DNA of 64,000 nucleotides, from assembly GCA_002742885.1 (NCBI GenBank), contig PDOO01000033.1:1-64000 (forward strand), written 5' to 3'. The position numbers and the translations under genes were made by a program. Positions 26,000-35,423 of this stretch are shown in pieces; position 1 is the stretch's first letter, and each line of letters begins with the position of its first letter. The notes below the pieces were generated by a model, which saw nothing but the letters and a program-made list of their open reading frames with translations, did no database searches and had not been told where the DNA came from. The stretch is from Candidatus Cloacimonadota bacterium (GTDB lineage: Bacteria; Cloacimonadota; Cloacimonadia; Cloacimonadales; GCA-2742885).

Positions 26000-26023
26000 G
26001 AATGGAGAGACATCAGTCTCTCC
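26000..26023 (-). terminator. Hairpin between rpsB and tsf (possible attenuator or partial terminator)
   Basis: A 7-bp stem (GGAGAGA with TCTCTCC) lies in the rpsB-tsf gap. On the minus strand it is followed by ATTCTTTT. The T-run is interrupted, which fits partial termination that lowers tsf-pyrH-frr expression relative to rpsB. Confidence 0.55.
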
Positions 26024-26083
26024 GGGCTTATATATAGTATAGTTTGATTATTTTCAATTTAAGGTTATTGAGTCGGTTAATAT

Positions 26084-26854
26084 TTATTCCGCAACTTCTT
26101 CGATAACTTCTTCTTCAACTATTTCTTCTTCATCTGCGACAGAAGCTTCGGTCATATCCATACCTTCTGTTAAGGATTGAGTTCCTTCAACTACGGCTTT
26201 ACCCATTATTTCAGTGATAAGATGAATAGCTCTGATAGCATCATCATTAGCGGGGATCACATAATCTATAAGATCGGGATTAGAGTTTGTGTCCACCATA
26301 CCTACAATCGGGATACCGAGTTTACGGGCTTCGTGAATAGCGATAGCTTCGTTTTCCGTATCAACAACAAATAATGCTCCTGGCGCTTTTTCCATTTTAC
26401 GAATTCCGCCGAGAGCTTTTTCTATTTTATCGTGCTTTCTGCGCATACGAGTTGCTTCCAATTTAGTAAAGCTTTTAATGGTTCCGTCTTCTTCGATTTC
26501 TTCAAAGTATTCCATTTTTTCTATACTTTTGCGAATCGTGGCAAGATTTGTCAACATTCCGCCGTACCATCTCTGATTAACGTATAAAGAGTCGCATTTT
26601 TTTGCAACTGTTTCAATTGCGTCAACCGCTTGTTTTTTGGTTCCGACAAAAAGCACGCTTTCGCCTTTTGCGGCGACTTCTTTGATAAACATATATGCTT
26701 CGTTTATAGCATCAACTGTTTGTTTTAAGTCAATGATATGAATCCCGTTTCTTTTGATGAAAATATATTTTTTCATTTTGGGATTCCATTTATGAGTCTG
26801 GTGTCCGAAGTGTACACCTGCTTCAAGTAACTGCTTCATCGTTACAACTGACAT
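26084..26854 (-). CDS. rpsB: 30S ribosomal protein S2
   Basis: The 256-residue small-subunit protein begins MSVVTMKQLLEAGVHFGHQTHKWNPKM. It contains FVGTKKQA, QRWYGGMLTN and PGALFVVDTENE, all diagnostic. The last 25 residues are strongly acidic (DEEEIVEEEVIEE), a variable tail seen in some lineages. It is first gene of the rpsB-tsf-pyrH-frr operon and follows rpsI by 113 bases with no clear terminator, so readthrough from rplM-rpsI is possible. Confidence 0.98.
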   Translation of the reverse strand: MSVVTMKQLLEAGVHFGHQTHKWNPKMKKYIFIKRNGIHIIDLKQTVDAINEAYMFIKEVAAKGESVLFVGTKKQAVDAIETVAKKCDSLYVNQRWYGGMLTNLATIRKSIEKMEYFEEIEEDGTIKSFTKLEATRMRRKHDKIEKALGGIRKMEKAPGALFVVDTENEAIAIHEARKLGIPIVGMVDTNSNPDLIDYVIPANDDAIRAIHLITEIMGKAVVEGTQSLTEGMDMTEASVADEEEIVEEEVIEEVAE

Positions 26855-26967
26855 CTGTTCTCCTTATTACGGTTTTTTTTCCGGGTTATGCTTACCGCAT
26901 TACAATCGACAATTTATCGACACCGCCATGCAACACATAATCCTATAATTCCGGATAATGTCCAAAA

Positions 26968-27354
26968 TTAACGTTTTGAGAACTGGAATCTCTTACGCGC
27001 TTTCGGTTGTCCCGGTTTTTTACGTTCAACCATACGAGGGTCACGAGTCAAGAATCCATATTGTTTTAATCTTTTTTTTAAATCTTCGTCGTATTTTACC
27101 AAAGCTCTGGCTATTCCGTGACGAATGGCTCCGGCTTGTCCGGAAAGTCCTCCGCCTTTAACGTTTACTTTAATGTCAAACTTGTCGGAAAGATCAAGAA
27201 TTTTAAGAGGTTGTTCAACCATCATTTCAAGAATTTCTCTGGCAAGGTATTTTTTCATTTGAACGTTATTAACAAGGCGTTTTCCTGTTCCCGGGGTTAT
27301 ACGAACTCTTGCAACAGAGGTCTTTCTTCTGCCTACGGCATCAAAATATTGCAT
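26968..27354 (-). CDS. rpsI: 30S ribosomal protein S9
   Basis: The 128-residue protein has the family start ([21 protein letters not shown]), the [19 protein letters not shown] core and the basic C-terminal tail ending FQFSKR. That tail reaches the P-site tRNA in the ribosome. It lies 11 bases after rplM, the near-universal rplM-rpsI pair. Confidence 0.98.
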   Translation of the reverse strand: MQYFDAVGRRKTSVARVRITPGTGKRLVNNVQMKKYLAREILEMMVEQPLKILDLSDKFDIKVNVKGGGLSGQAGAIRHGIARALVKYDEDLKKRLKQYGFLTRDPRMVERKKPGQPKARKRFQFSKR

Positions 27355-27365
27355 TAAGTTCCTCC

Positions 27366-27794
27366 CTAATCATTCAAAGGTTTGGGTTGTTGCGCCTGAT
27401 GCGGATGTTCCGCTCCTGCGTAAACCTTTAATTTTCTGAAAATTTTACGACCTAACGTGTTCTTGGGAAGCATCCCTTTCACTGCGTGTTCAATAATCTG
27501 CTCCGGTTTTGCAGCCATCATGCGTTTGTAGGAGATCTCTTTCTGACCTCCGGGATATCCGCTGTATCGCTTATAAACTTTTTGCAGCTCTTTGTTACCG
27601 GTAAGTCTTACTTTGTCGGCGTTTATAACAACGACAAAATCGCCGGTATCAAGATGCGGCGTGTAGTAAGGCTTGTTCTTACCGCGAAGAACGGCAGCAA
27701 TTTTGGAAGCTAATCTACCCAGAACCTGATCTGAAGCATCGACAATATACCAGTCTTGCTTGATCATGTCTTGTTTGGGTACAACTGTTCTCAT
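27366..27794 (-). CDS. rplM: 50S ribosomal protein L13
   Basis: This 142-residue protein carries [49 protein letters not shown] and [12 protein letters not shown], all diagnostic. The start is the ATG at 27794 (AAAGGAG 7 bases upstream; MRTVVPKQD). An in-frame ATG at 27827 would add 11 residues with no ribosome binding site. It is first in the rplM-rpsI unit. Confidence 0.98.
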   Translation of the reverse strand: MRTVVPKQDMIKQDWYIVDASDQVLGRLASKIAAVLRGKNKPYYTPHLDTGDFVVVINADKVRLTGNKELQKVYKRYSGYPGGQKEISYKRMMAAKPEQIIEHAVKGMLPKNTLGRKIFRKLKVYAGAEHPHQAQQPKPLND

Positions 27795-27830
27795 AATCAC
27801 TCCTTTATTTATTTTGGAAAAAATCAAGTC

Positions 27831-27859
27831 AAATATTTGTTGGGCTGTTTTCGTGTCAA
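27831..27859 (-). promoter_or_regulatory. Possible promoter of rplM-rpsI
   Basis: A perfect TTGACA (27859-27854) is separated by 17 bases from ATATTT (27836-27831) on the minus strand, about 40 bases before the rplM start. The -10 match is poor, so this rests mainly on the -35 and the position. Confidence 0.35.
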
Positions 27860-27936
27860 CTTTATTGACTTATTTTTTTATTTATTTTCTATATAACGAA
27901 TTTTTCCGCTATTTAATTATTATTTTTCCCTCTTAA

Positions 27937-30933
27937 CTATTTCATCAATAGCATTTTTCGGATAAATAATTTTTCTTTGGTCTTTATCCGATAAAAATAA
28001 ATTCCCGAAGATTGAAGTTTATTTTGATTGTCTTTACCATTCCAAAAAACGCCGTTTTTTCCTTTCTCGTAAATTTCCGGAGCAAAGTTTTTAACAACCT
28101 GTCCTTTTACATTATATACTGTTATTTCAGTTTTCTGTTTTTCCGCCAATTCAAACAAAATTTCAGTTCCCGAATCTCTGCTTGAATTTTCAATTACGAA
28201 AGGATTGGGACGACTGCCCAAAGGACGGGTTTCAAAAACCGGATAATTCTCGTTGTCGTAAATATTGATTTCTATTTCCTCGGTTTCCGTTGCTCCTCCT
28301 TTTCCCGTCTCAAAAACAGGAACTGCATAATATGAATACGTACCGTTCGGTAAATCCGCATCAAGATATGTTAAGACATCATTTTCGGTTTGAGCAATGT
28401 TTTGGCTGTTACGGAAAATCTTAAATCCGGTAAGCAATCTGTCTCTATAATTTGAACCGACATTTCCGTATCGAAGCATTTCCCAAGTCAGAGTAACATT
28501 ATTGCCTTCCGCCTGAATTACAAGATTTCCGGCATTTGCCGTAACTTCATCGGTTGTTACGGAAACAGTATCGGAAACAGTATATCCCATATCATTTACC
28601 GCTCTGGTAAAATAGTCGTAATTATTTCCGTAAGAGTAAGTTGTATCTTGATAAGATGTTGAAGTTACGCTTGCAAGAAACTCGCCGTTTCTGAAAATTT
28701 CATATTGGTTTACCGTACCGATTTCGGGAGCGTCCCAAGCAACAGTCAAAACAGGATCCGAGAAATTTGCGTTCATATTCAAAGGTTTGGACAGTTTTAT
28801 GATATTATAAGTTTCTTCGGCAATATCAGACGGCAAAAAACCTTCGGCATAAGCAATTGCTTTTACGGTTACTGTGTCCGTTATCTCAAAAGGAGATTCA
28901 TAAAGAATAGACGATGCGTCAGGATCGGAACCGTCCAAAGTATAAAATATTTCTGCATCGGGAGTTTGACAATTCAGATAAACTTCCGCAACATTAAAAA
29001 AATCATTTCCGGGAGGATTAATAACCGGCGTTGCGCAAATATCGGCAAGATTTCGGTAAATAACATTATTGCTTCCGTAAGAAATAATGTTTCCTTCCGC
29101 GCAAAAAATTCCTAAAGCTCTGTTTTTATTGAAAGTCAATTCCGGCAAGGTTTCGCTTGTCCAAGTTGCACCGTTATCGGTTGATTTCATTATTACGTTT
29201 TCTGTTCCGCAGTTATTCGGAGCAGAAGAATAACCGGCAACAAAGAAATTTCCGTCAAGGTCAGATGTTACGCCTCTTATTTCTTCGGAAGTTTCTTCTT
29301 CCGCCTGAATCCACGATTCGGCAGTTAAACCTCCTGAAGTCGTATAATAAATCTCTCCGTCTTTGTTTACCAAAACACCGTGATCCTGGTCTTTAAAATG
29401 AATATCGTAAATTTTAGAATCACCTGCGGTAAACATTTCCCAAACGGATCCGCCGTCGGATGTTTTAAAAACCTTACCGCTTTTGGAAACAGCTAAAGCA
29501 TTATTTTCGTCAAACCAAAAACTTTTGTATAATCTTTCAGAACCGCCTATATTTTCTCCGGAGCAAAGCGTCCATGTTTCGCCGGCATCAGTTGTTTTGG
29601 CAAATTTATTGCCCGGTCCCATAGCAACTCCTACTGAATCATTTACAAAGAAAAAGTGATAAAAATATTTGGAAGAACTTATGCCTTCGACAGTCGAAAC
29701 GCTCCAACTTTGCCCGCCGTCGGAAGTTTTATATATTTTTCCGCCTGTTTTCCCCGAAACGAATCCGGTGTCTTTATCGAGGAATTTCACTGCCGTAAAT
29801 TTTTCATTTAAGTCGCTGACCGGCAAAACCTCAAAACTGTTTCCTCGGTCAGAGGTTTTGATAAGATAAGAATAATATCCGACAAAATACCAGGTTTCTT
29901 CATCTCCGTAATCCCCCGAATAAAGGGCGTTATAAGGAACTGACTGCTCTGTCCAAAAATTACCGCCATCAATTGATTTAAGAATATTTCCGTACCAACC
30001 GCAACCGACAAGTTCCCCGTTTCCGTTAAAGTCTATACCTTCAAATTTTTGCATATAATTGTTTTGTATAGAGATATAATCTTCTGAACCGAAACTGAAA
30101 CCGAGCAATTTTCCATCCCAACCGGCAGCATAGCATAAATCATCAGTCAAAAGAATATCTCTGTATTTGCAATCTTCAGAACCTGCCGAAGAAACGATAT
30201 TGTAATTTGCAAAAAAGTCAGTACTGTGTATGATTGTACCGTTTTCTCCTCCTATATAAGCATGACCGTCATAAATCTCCGCAACATAAAGATCAAGATC
30301 ATTTTCGGGATCAAGATTATGACTTGTCCAAGTTACGCCTCCGTCTTCGGATTTGAATAAATTTTCGGCAACGTCATCTGAAGCGATTCCTACCGCAATA
30401 TAAACAGAATCGGCAGCAGTAATATCGGTAAGCTGAGTTCCGGCATCGTACAACACAGTCCAATTATTTCCGCTGTCGTTTGTTTCAGAAATTTTTCCGT
30501 CAAAATTTACGGAAAGCCATTTATTTTGAGAAATCATACAAATACTTTTAATACTTTCCGCAGAGACCTGATCAGAATAAGAAGTTATTTCTGTCCATGA
30601 GACTCCGCCATTCTCGGTTTTTATCAATAATCCGTCATAACCGCCTATTAACCCGATGTTTTCATTTATAAAATCAACGCAATTCAAATCGCGGTAAATG
30701 TCATTTTCGAGATCAAAAGCCGGAGTATTGACAAATTCATAAGTCTCTCCGTTGTCAGAGGAATGCGCAACACCGCCTGATGAGCCGACTGCCCAAACAT
30801 GATTTCCGACAGTATCCAAAGAATAAAAATTAACAGGAAAACCGCATTGACGAGATATTTCCCAACCGCTCAATGTCGTTGTCCAAAATACGACGGATAA
30901 AAGATAAATAATTTTCTTCATAACTAAAATCAT
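27937..30933 (-). CDS. Exported BNR/Ycf48-like repeat protein with FN3 domains and C-terminal sorting module
   Basis: The 998 residues start with a signal peptide (MKKIIYLLSVVFWTTTLSG). Residues about 25-640 hold at least ten Asp-box repeats of the form S/T-x-D-x-G-x-x-W (SEDGGVTWTS, TSDGGQSWSV, TTDAGETWTL, STDNGATWTS). This predicts a beta-propeller such as in Ycf48/BNR proteins. A chitobiase/hexosaminidase C-terminal-type domain follows (FYTLDGSDPDASS), then two FN3 domains. The sorting module comes last (RPNPFV, YNVKGQVVKNF, VFWNGKDNQN, final KMLLMK). The ATG at 30933 directly abuts the TAA of the upstream aminopeptidase gene; a second ATG at 30921 gives the same signal peptide. No enzymatic residues are identified, so a binding or adhesion role is likely. 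Confidence 0.85.
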   Translation of the reverse strand: MILVMKKIIYLLSVVFWTTTLSGWEISRQCGFPVNFYSLDTVGNHVWAVGSSGGVAHSSDNGETYEFVNTPAFDLENDIYRDLNCVDFINENIGLIGGYDGLLIKTENGGVSWTEITSYSDQVSAESIKSICMISQNKWLSVNFDGKISETNDSGNNWTVLYDAGTQLTDITAADSVYIAVGIASDDVAENLFKSEDGGVTWTSHNLDPENDLDLYVAEIYDGHAYIGGENGTIIHSTDFFANYNIVSSAGSEDCKYRDILLTDDLCYAAGWDGKLLGFSFGSEDYISIQNNYMQKFEGIDFNGNGELVGCGWYGNILKSIDGGNFWTEQSVPYNALYSGDYGDEETWYFVGYYSYLIKTSDRGNSFEVLPVSDLNEKFTAVKFLDKDTGFVSGKTGGKIYKTSDGGQSWSVSTVEGISSSKYFYHFFFVNDSVGVAMGPGNKFAKTTDAGETWTLCSGENIGGSERLYKSFWFDENNALAVSKSGKVFKTSDGGSVWEMFTAGDSKIYDIHFKDQDHGVLVNKDGEIYYTTSGGLTAESWIQAEEETSEEIRGVTSDLDGNFFVAGYSSAPNNCGTENVIMKSTDNGATWTSETLPELTFNKNRALGIFCAEGNIISYGSNNVIYRNLADICATPVINPPGNDFFNVAEVYLNCQTPDAEIFYTLDGSDPDASSILYESPFEITDTVTVKAIAYAEGFLPSDIAEETYNIIKLSKPLNMNANFSDPVLTVAWDAPEIGTVNQYEIFRNGEFLASVTSTSYQDTTYSYGNNYDYFTRAVNDMGYTVSDTVSVTTDEVTANAGNLVIQAEGNNVTLTWEMLRYGNVGSNYRDRLLTGFKIFRNSQNIAQTENDVLTYLDADLPNGTYSYYAVPVFETGKGGATETEEIEINIYDNENYPVFETRPLGSRPNPFVIENSSRDSGTEILFELAEKQKTEITVYNVKGQVVKNFAPEIYEKGKNGVFWNGKDNQNKLQSSGIYFYRIKTKEKLFIRKMLLMK

Positions 30934-33780
30934 TTATTTCATCAGTAATATTTTTTGAGTTTCAGTGAGGCTTTCTGATTTTATTTTTATGAAATAAACC
31001 CCGTTTCCGAGAGCATCGTCTTTTTTAAACGTCAATTTACTTAGTCCTCCGGCAAATTTCTTGTCGGCAAGAGTTTTAATATGCTGACCCTTTATATTGA
31101 AAAGAGAAATATTTACATGTTGAGGAGAGGGAATTTCAAATCTTACGGTAACGACGGAATTTCGTAAATTTCCGTAAACCGGATTAGGATACACCGCAAA
31201 ATCCGTTTTCTCCGGTTGACTTGGATTTTCTTCGTTACCCGTTTCTCCGAGCGATGATAAAATTTGTCCCATTAAATTGTAAGCCTGAGATTCGTAAGTA
31301 AAATAAAGCGGAAATCCGAAACAAAAAATTTTGCCGCCGTTTTCATAATAATTGAAAACCGAGTTTCCGTTCCACTGGCTGCCTTCTCCAAAATAAGTTC
31401 CGGCTGAATGATCTTCATTTTCAAAAATAAAAATATTATTAAGAGTTCCGTTCCAATCAGGGAAAATTTTATCGGGATCAACAATAATCTCCGGATAATC
31501 TGCGGAGTTCATTGCCGAAAATTCCGTTTCCGAAGTAAATTGAACATCAGAATCAAAAAGGATATTTTTTATCATCGGACTTAAATTACCTAAATGATTC
31601 CAACCGGAAATAATAAGATTTCCGCCGGCAAGAACGTAAGAAGCCAAATAATCTTCAACATCATCAATATTATCGACAGCCATATCGTCGGCATGATAGA
31701 TCACGGTTGAATAATCCGCTAAAGTTGTTGCATCGATTATTTCGGAAGCATTTATTTCATCAACATCAACCTGCGCTATATTTCGATAAAAGCCGTCAAC
31801 TTCCTCATCGGAGGGAAGTCCGGGATTTCCGTTTCCGTCAAAAGTTTCATCTGCAATCAAAATACCTTGATCCATGGGAAATTCAACCGGAGTAACGGAA
31901 ACAGCATTTGAGAAAACGGAAGAAAATGTTCCCGATTTTGCTTTTACCTTATAATACACAGTTTGCATGTTATCGGTTTCATCAATATAAAAATTTTCAT
32001 TAATTCCTGATTGTACAAGAGAATAACTTCCGTTTTCCGAATCCGATTTGTAAAGATCAAAACCGTCTGTTTCAAATTCATTGAAAGTTGAAGGCATAAA
32101 AATCACGGCTTGACCGTCTAAACCGAAAACCTGCGATAAGGTCGGAATCAATTCAGATGCGTTTTTGTACAAAGTCCATTCATGAGGATCTATTTCAAGC
32201 TGAAAATCATTATCAATCGTAATATCGGCTTCCGTTGAAGAAAATTCCGGAGAAGCGGTTATCAATATCGAATCTTCAACCGTTCCGTCCGTAAAAACGA
32301 AAGGAATTTCAAAATCAAAATCGGTATCGCTGTTTGAAGTTGATTGAGCAAATATTTTTACTCTGCCGGCATTTTCATCCTTAAATACGGAATAGCGAAT
32401 TGAAGGAAGTCCGGAACCGTAAATCCATTGATCGAAAAATCCGTCCAGATTCATACCTGAAACTTCTTCGCATTTGTCTTTAAAATTTTGCGTTACCACA
32501 TAACCGTAACGATAAGCGTCAAAATAATTTTGCAAAATAGAGAAAAAAGTCTCCGAACCTGTTTTCATTCGCAACATATTCAAAACGGAAGCTGCTTTTT
32601 CATAAGACGGAGGCGCAAAATAATTGTTGTACGCAGGATCATAAATGGTATGAGGAGTGTTTCCTGCCCAGCTTTTGTAACGATTGTGAATACGGGTTCT
32701 GACATAATTTTCCATGGATTCTCTGCCGTGCCATGCTTCTTCGTAGATCGCTTCCGAAATAACGGCAAAACCTTCCGACAGCCAAACATCCTTCCACGTA
32801 AGAGGAGTAAGACAATTTCCGAACCAATGATGAGAAAGTTCATGGGCAATGGTGTGTTCTCCCGTATGAGCAGTCGAAATATGCGTTGTGTTAAGAGTTG
32901 TCATTGTTTGATGTTCCATGGCGCCGAAAGTTACCATTCCGACTACGGCATTACCGTATTTTTCAAAAGGATAAATTCCGTATTTATTTTGAAAAGTCTC
33001 CATCATAAAAGGTAAATTAGAAAGAGCTTCGGGAGCCGCTTCTTCCTGAGTCGGCAAAATAAAATTCTGAATGGGAATTTCTCCGAAGTTTTGATTATAT
33101 TCAACATAATCCGCCGCATGAATAACACTCAGATAAGTTGCGACGGGATTGGAGCCTGTCCAGTGATGGGTTCGGGTTCCGTCATTGTTATCGGAGATTG
33201 ACTCTCTTATGCCGTTGCAAGCGACAAGCCAGTCATCTCGAACGGTAACGTGAAAATCAATAACAGCTTTGTCCCAAGGATGATCGTAAGCCGGCCACCA
33301 CCAACGACATCCGCTCGGATCGGAAAGCGTAAAAAATCCGTTATCGTCAAAAATCATTCCTATATGATAAACGTCATTACTGGTTTGAGGATTACCTGAA
33401 TAACTTACTTCCGTAGTAAAAGTTTCACCGTTTTCTATATCGGCAAGCGGAATATTTATAACACCGTTTTCGTGAGTAAAAGAAGCATTTTCTCCGTTTA
33501 CCTTCACTTCTTCAACTGTTAAAGCTTCCAATTCGTAATTAATTTCAGATAAATCTTCTTCAGCCGAAACAACGGCGGTTACCGTTCCGGAAAGATATTG
33601 AGATTCATCATCAACCGCTATCGAAATATCATAAGACTGAACATCAAATCCGTGAGCAGAATCGGCTCTTGAATGATATTCGTTCCATGCTTTAAAATAA
33701 TCTTCTTTTCTTTCGCATCCGCAATAAGCAGAAAGGCAGACAAAAGAAAATACAAGAGCTGCAAAAAATATTTTTTTCAT
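30934..33780 (-). CDS. Exported M1 family aminopeptidase with C-terminal sorting module
   Basis: The 948-residue protein begins with a signal peptide ending near SAYCGC. The M1 metallopeptidase core is clear: GAMEHQ substrate-binding motif near residue 285, zinc site HELSH about residue 312, and the third ligand Glu in WLSEGFA 18 residues later. A Tyr-containing region follows (YEKAASVLNMLR). After the peptidase come FN3-like segments and a probable ThuA/glutamine-amidotransferase-like region (about 650-830). The FlgD-like sorting module ends KILLMK. It would release N-terminal amino acids from peptides outside the cell, which fits an amino-acid-fermenting lifestyle (inference). It is translationally coupled to the following BNR-repeat gene (TAA-ATG). 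Confidence 0.92.
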   Translation of the reverse strand: MKKIFFAALVFSFVCLSAYCGCERKEDYFKAWNEYHSRADSAHGFDVQSYDISIAVDDESQYLSGTVTAVVSAEEDLSEINYELEALTVEEVKVNGENASFTHENGVINIPLADIENGETFTTEVSYSGNPQTSNDVYHIGMIFDDNGFFTLSDPSGCRWWWPAYDHPWDKAVIDFHVTVRDDWLVACNGIRESISDNNDGTRTHHWTGSNPVATYLSVIHAADYVEYNQNFGEIPIQNFILPTQEEAAPEALSNLPFMMETFQNKYGIYPFEKYGNAVVGMVTFGAMEHQTMTTLNTTHISTAHTGEHTIAHELSHHWFGNCLTPLTWKDVWLSEGFAVISEAIYEEAWHGRESMENYVRTRIHNRYKSWAGNTPHTIYDPAYNNYFAPPSYEKAASVLNMLRMKTGSETFFSILQNYFDAYRYGYVVTQNFKDKCEEVSGMNLDGFFDQWIYGSGLPSIRYSVFKDENAGRVKIFAQSTSNSDTDFDFEIPFVFTDGTVEDSILITASPEFSSTEADITIDNDFQLEIDPHEWTLYKNASELIPTLSQVFGLDGQAVIFMPSTFNEFETDGFDLYKSDSENGSYSLVQSGINENFYIDETDNMQTVYYKVKAKSGTFSSVFSNAVSVTPVEFPMDQGILIADETFDGNGNPGLPSDEEVDGFYRNIAQVDVDEINASEIIDATTLADYSTVIYHADDMAVDNIDDVEDYLASYVLAGGNLIISGWNHLGNLSPMIKNILFDSDVQFTSETEFSAMNSADYPEIIVDPDKIFPDWNGTLNNIFIFENEDHSAGTYFGEGSQWNGNSVFNYYENGGKIFCFGFPLYFTYESQAYNLMGQILSSLGETGNEENPSQPEKTDFAVYPNPVYGNLRNSVVTVRFEIPSPQHVNISLFNIKGQHIKTLADKKFAGGLSKLTFKKDDALGNGVYFIKIKSESLTETQKILLMK

Positions 33781-33831
33781 TATTACTCCGAGTTTTGAGT
33801 TATTTAGTTTTTATAAAAATATGAATAAAAT

Positions 33832-34248
33832 TTAAGTTGATAACAAATAAACGCCGATCATGGCGGTACCCATGCCAAAATATTGTTTTACGGTCAAGTT
33901 TTCATGCAAAAAAAACATGGCGTAAGCCATAACCAAAAGAGGATAAAGCGCAGTAATCATGGTAACAACCCCGGTTTTGCCTTTTGCCAAAGCCTGAAAG
34001 AAGAAATATGATCCGATCATGCCGGTAAGTCCGGTAGCCACGGATAAAGCAATGCCGGGAAAATTGAATTCCCACTTTATTTTATTAATATAAAAAGGCA
34101 ATCCCAATAAAGCTACAGAAATGGTTCCTATCCCTTGCCACACTAAAACCATAAAAGGGTCATGGAGAAATTTTTGGGCAAGCTTCGGAAAAAATGCCCA
34201 AAGAGAATAAAAAAACAATGCCAATATAGAATTTATAATCCAATTCAT
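33832..34248 (-). CDS. EamA/DMT family transporter, single-repeat form
   Basis: The 138-residue membrane protein has about five transmembrane helices (WIINSILALFFYSLWAFFPK, VWQGIGTISVALLG, GLTGMIGSYFFFQALAKG, and two more) and the VTMITALYPLLV motif of EamA domains. It is one half of the usual ten-helix transporter, so it probably works as a dimer. The ATG at 34248 overlaps the rnhC stop by four bases (ATGA), with GGAG upstream. The substrate is unknown. Confidence 0.85.
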   Translation of the reverse strand: MNWIINSILALFFYSLWAFFPKLAQKFLHDPFMVLVWQGIGTISVALLGLPFYINKIKWEFNFPGIALSVATGLTGMIGSYFFFQALAKGKTGVVTMITALYPLLVMAYAMFFLHENLTVKQYFGMGTAMIGVYLLST

Positions 34249-35171
34249 GATATGTCTCCGCAAATTTTTTTATAGGTTTGAAAATGTATTTTTGAAGTTT
34301 TTCTTAATTCCGCAACGGAATATTTTTTTATAAACTCTTTACCGAATGAAATAACTTTTTGCGATGCTCCTTTAGGAAATTCCATTCCGTATTTTATAGA
34401 AAGCGATTTCATGTTCATCAAAAATTGATAACGGGATAATACTGAAGCGGCTGCCACGGCAGGGTCTTCTTCCGCTTTTATCATATTGATCAGTTTAATG
34501 TTTTTAAATTCGCTGAGAGAGTTTTTGAGATTTTTATCGGCGGTAAATTTATCGACAACCGCTCCTTCGAAATCTTTTTTTTGTTTAAGGTTGAGAATAG
34601 CTCTGGTATGCATCCAAGCCAACAATTCGTTTAATTTTTTCCCGCGAGAAGCAAATTTTGCGTAAAGTTCGTTATATTTTTCAGGAGTAAGAGCAATCGA
34701 TTCAAAACATCCGGGAAATAAACGGTAAATTTGATGAGCAATTGTTTTGATTTCCGAATCTTTTAATTTTTTGGAATCGGTGATTCCCAATTTAAGAAGT
34801 TCAGGAACTTTATCCCGTTCGACCCGAAAACATGTAACGACCAAAGCTCCGAAAAAATCACCTTTCCCCGATTCGTCCGATCCGACCCAAACATTCCATT
34901 TATGCTTCAATTCTGTTTCTTTTCTATTTGCGGAAACGTAGGATAAAATTCGATTAACGATAAATTCAGCTTTCGGATTTTTTTTCCCGCCGATAACATA
35001 AGAAAAGCCTTTTTTTTCAGAAAAATACATGTTCAAAATAATTTTATCGCCGTTTATCTCCAACTTATATTGTTCTCCGTAAGGAATATCTTTTTGTTCG
35101 ATAACAAGAATTTTGTTTTTCTCGCATTGATAAAGAAATTTTTCAATTATATTTTGCAACTCTGTACTCAT
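34245..35171 (-). CDS. rnhC: Ribonuclease HIII
   Basis: The 308-residue enzyme degrades RNA in RNA-DNA hybrids. The N-terminal TBP-like substrate-binding domain spans about 1-85. The type 2 RNase H core starts with WVGSDESGKGDFFG, where DES (rather than DEA/DEV with other context) is typical of HIII. Further motifs are ITDSKKLKD and KAEEDPAVAAASVLSRY. The start is set at 35171 (AGAGG upstream). Its UGA stop overlaps the next gene. Confidence 0.93.
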   Translation of the reverse strand: MSTELQNIIEKFLYQCEKNKILVIEQKDIPYGEQYKLEINGDKIILNMYFSEKKGFSYVIGGKKNPKAEFIVNRILSYVSANRKETELKHKWNVWVGSDESGKGDFFGALVVTCFRVERDKVPELLKLGITDSKKLKDSEIKTIAHQIYRLFPGCFESIALTPEKYNELYAKFASRGKKLNELLAWMHTRAILNLKQKKDFEGAVVDKFTADKNLKNSLSEFKNIKLINMIKAEEDPAVAAASVLSRYQFLMNMKSLSIKYGMEFPKGASQKVISFGKEFIKKYSVAELRKTSKIHFQTYKKICGDIS

Positions 35172-35346
35172 TTGCCTCTCTTTCAATTTTTAATGAGAAA
35201 GACAAAATAAGAAACTTACCGTAAAGTCAAGAGGCAAAGACAGGAAAAAGTAATTTTTCTTCAGTCATTTTATTTCATGCAAAAATAAGCTCAATATTTT
35301 AATAAAATATTACCTGTTTTCTTTAATTAATCAATGCGTTGAACGG

Positions 35347-35388
35347 AATAAAAAACGGGTTAAGAATAAAATATTTCTTACCCCGTTT
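35347..35388 (-). terminator. Rho-independent terminator after the MscS gene
   Basis: AAACGGG(T)TAAGAA pairs with TTCTTACCCCGTTT, a 13-14 bp stem with one weak position. TTTTTT follows on the minus strand. Confidence 0.9.
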
Positions 35389-35423
35389 ATACAGTTTCAG
35401 AATTTTTAAAAGTAAATCAAAGA

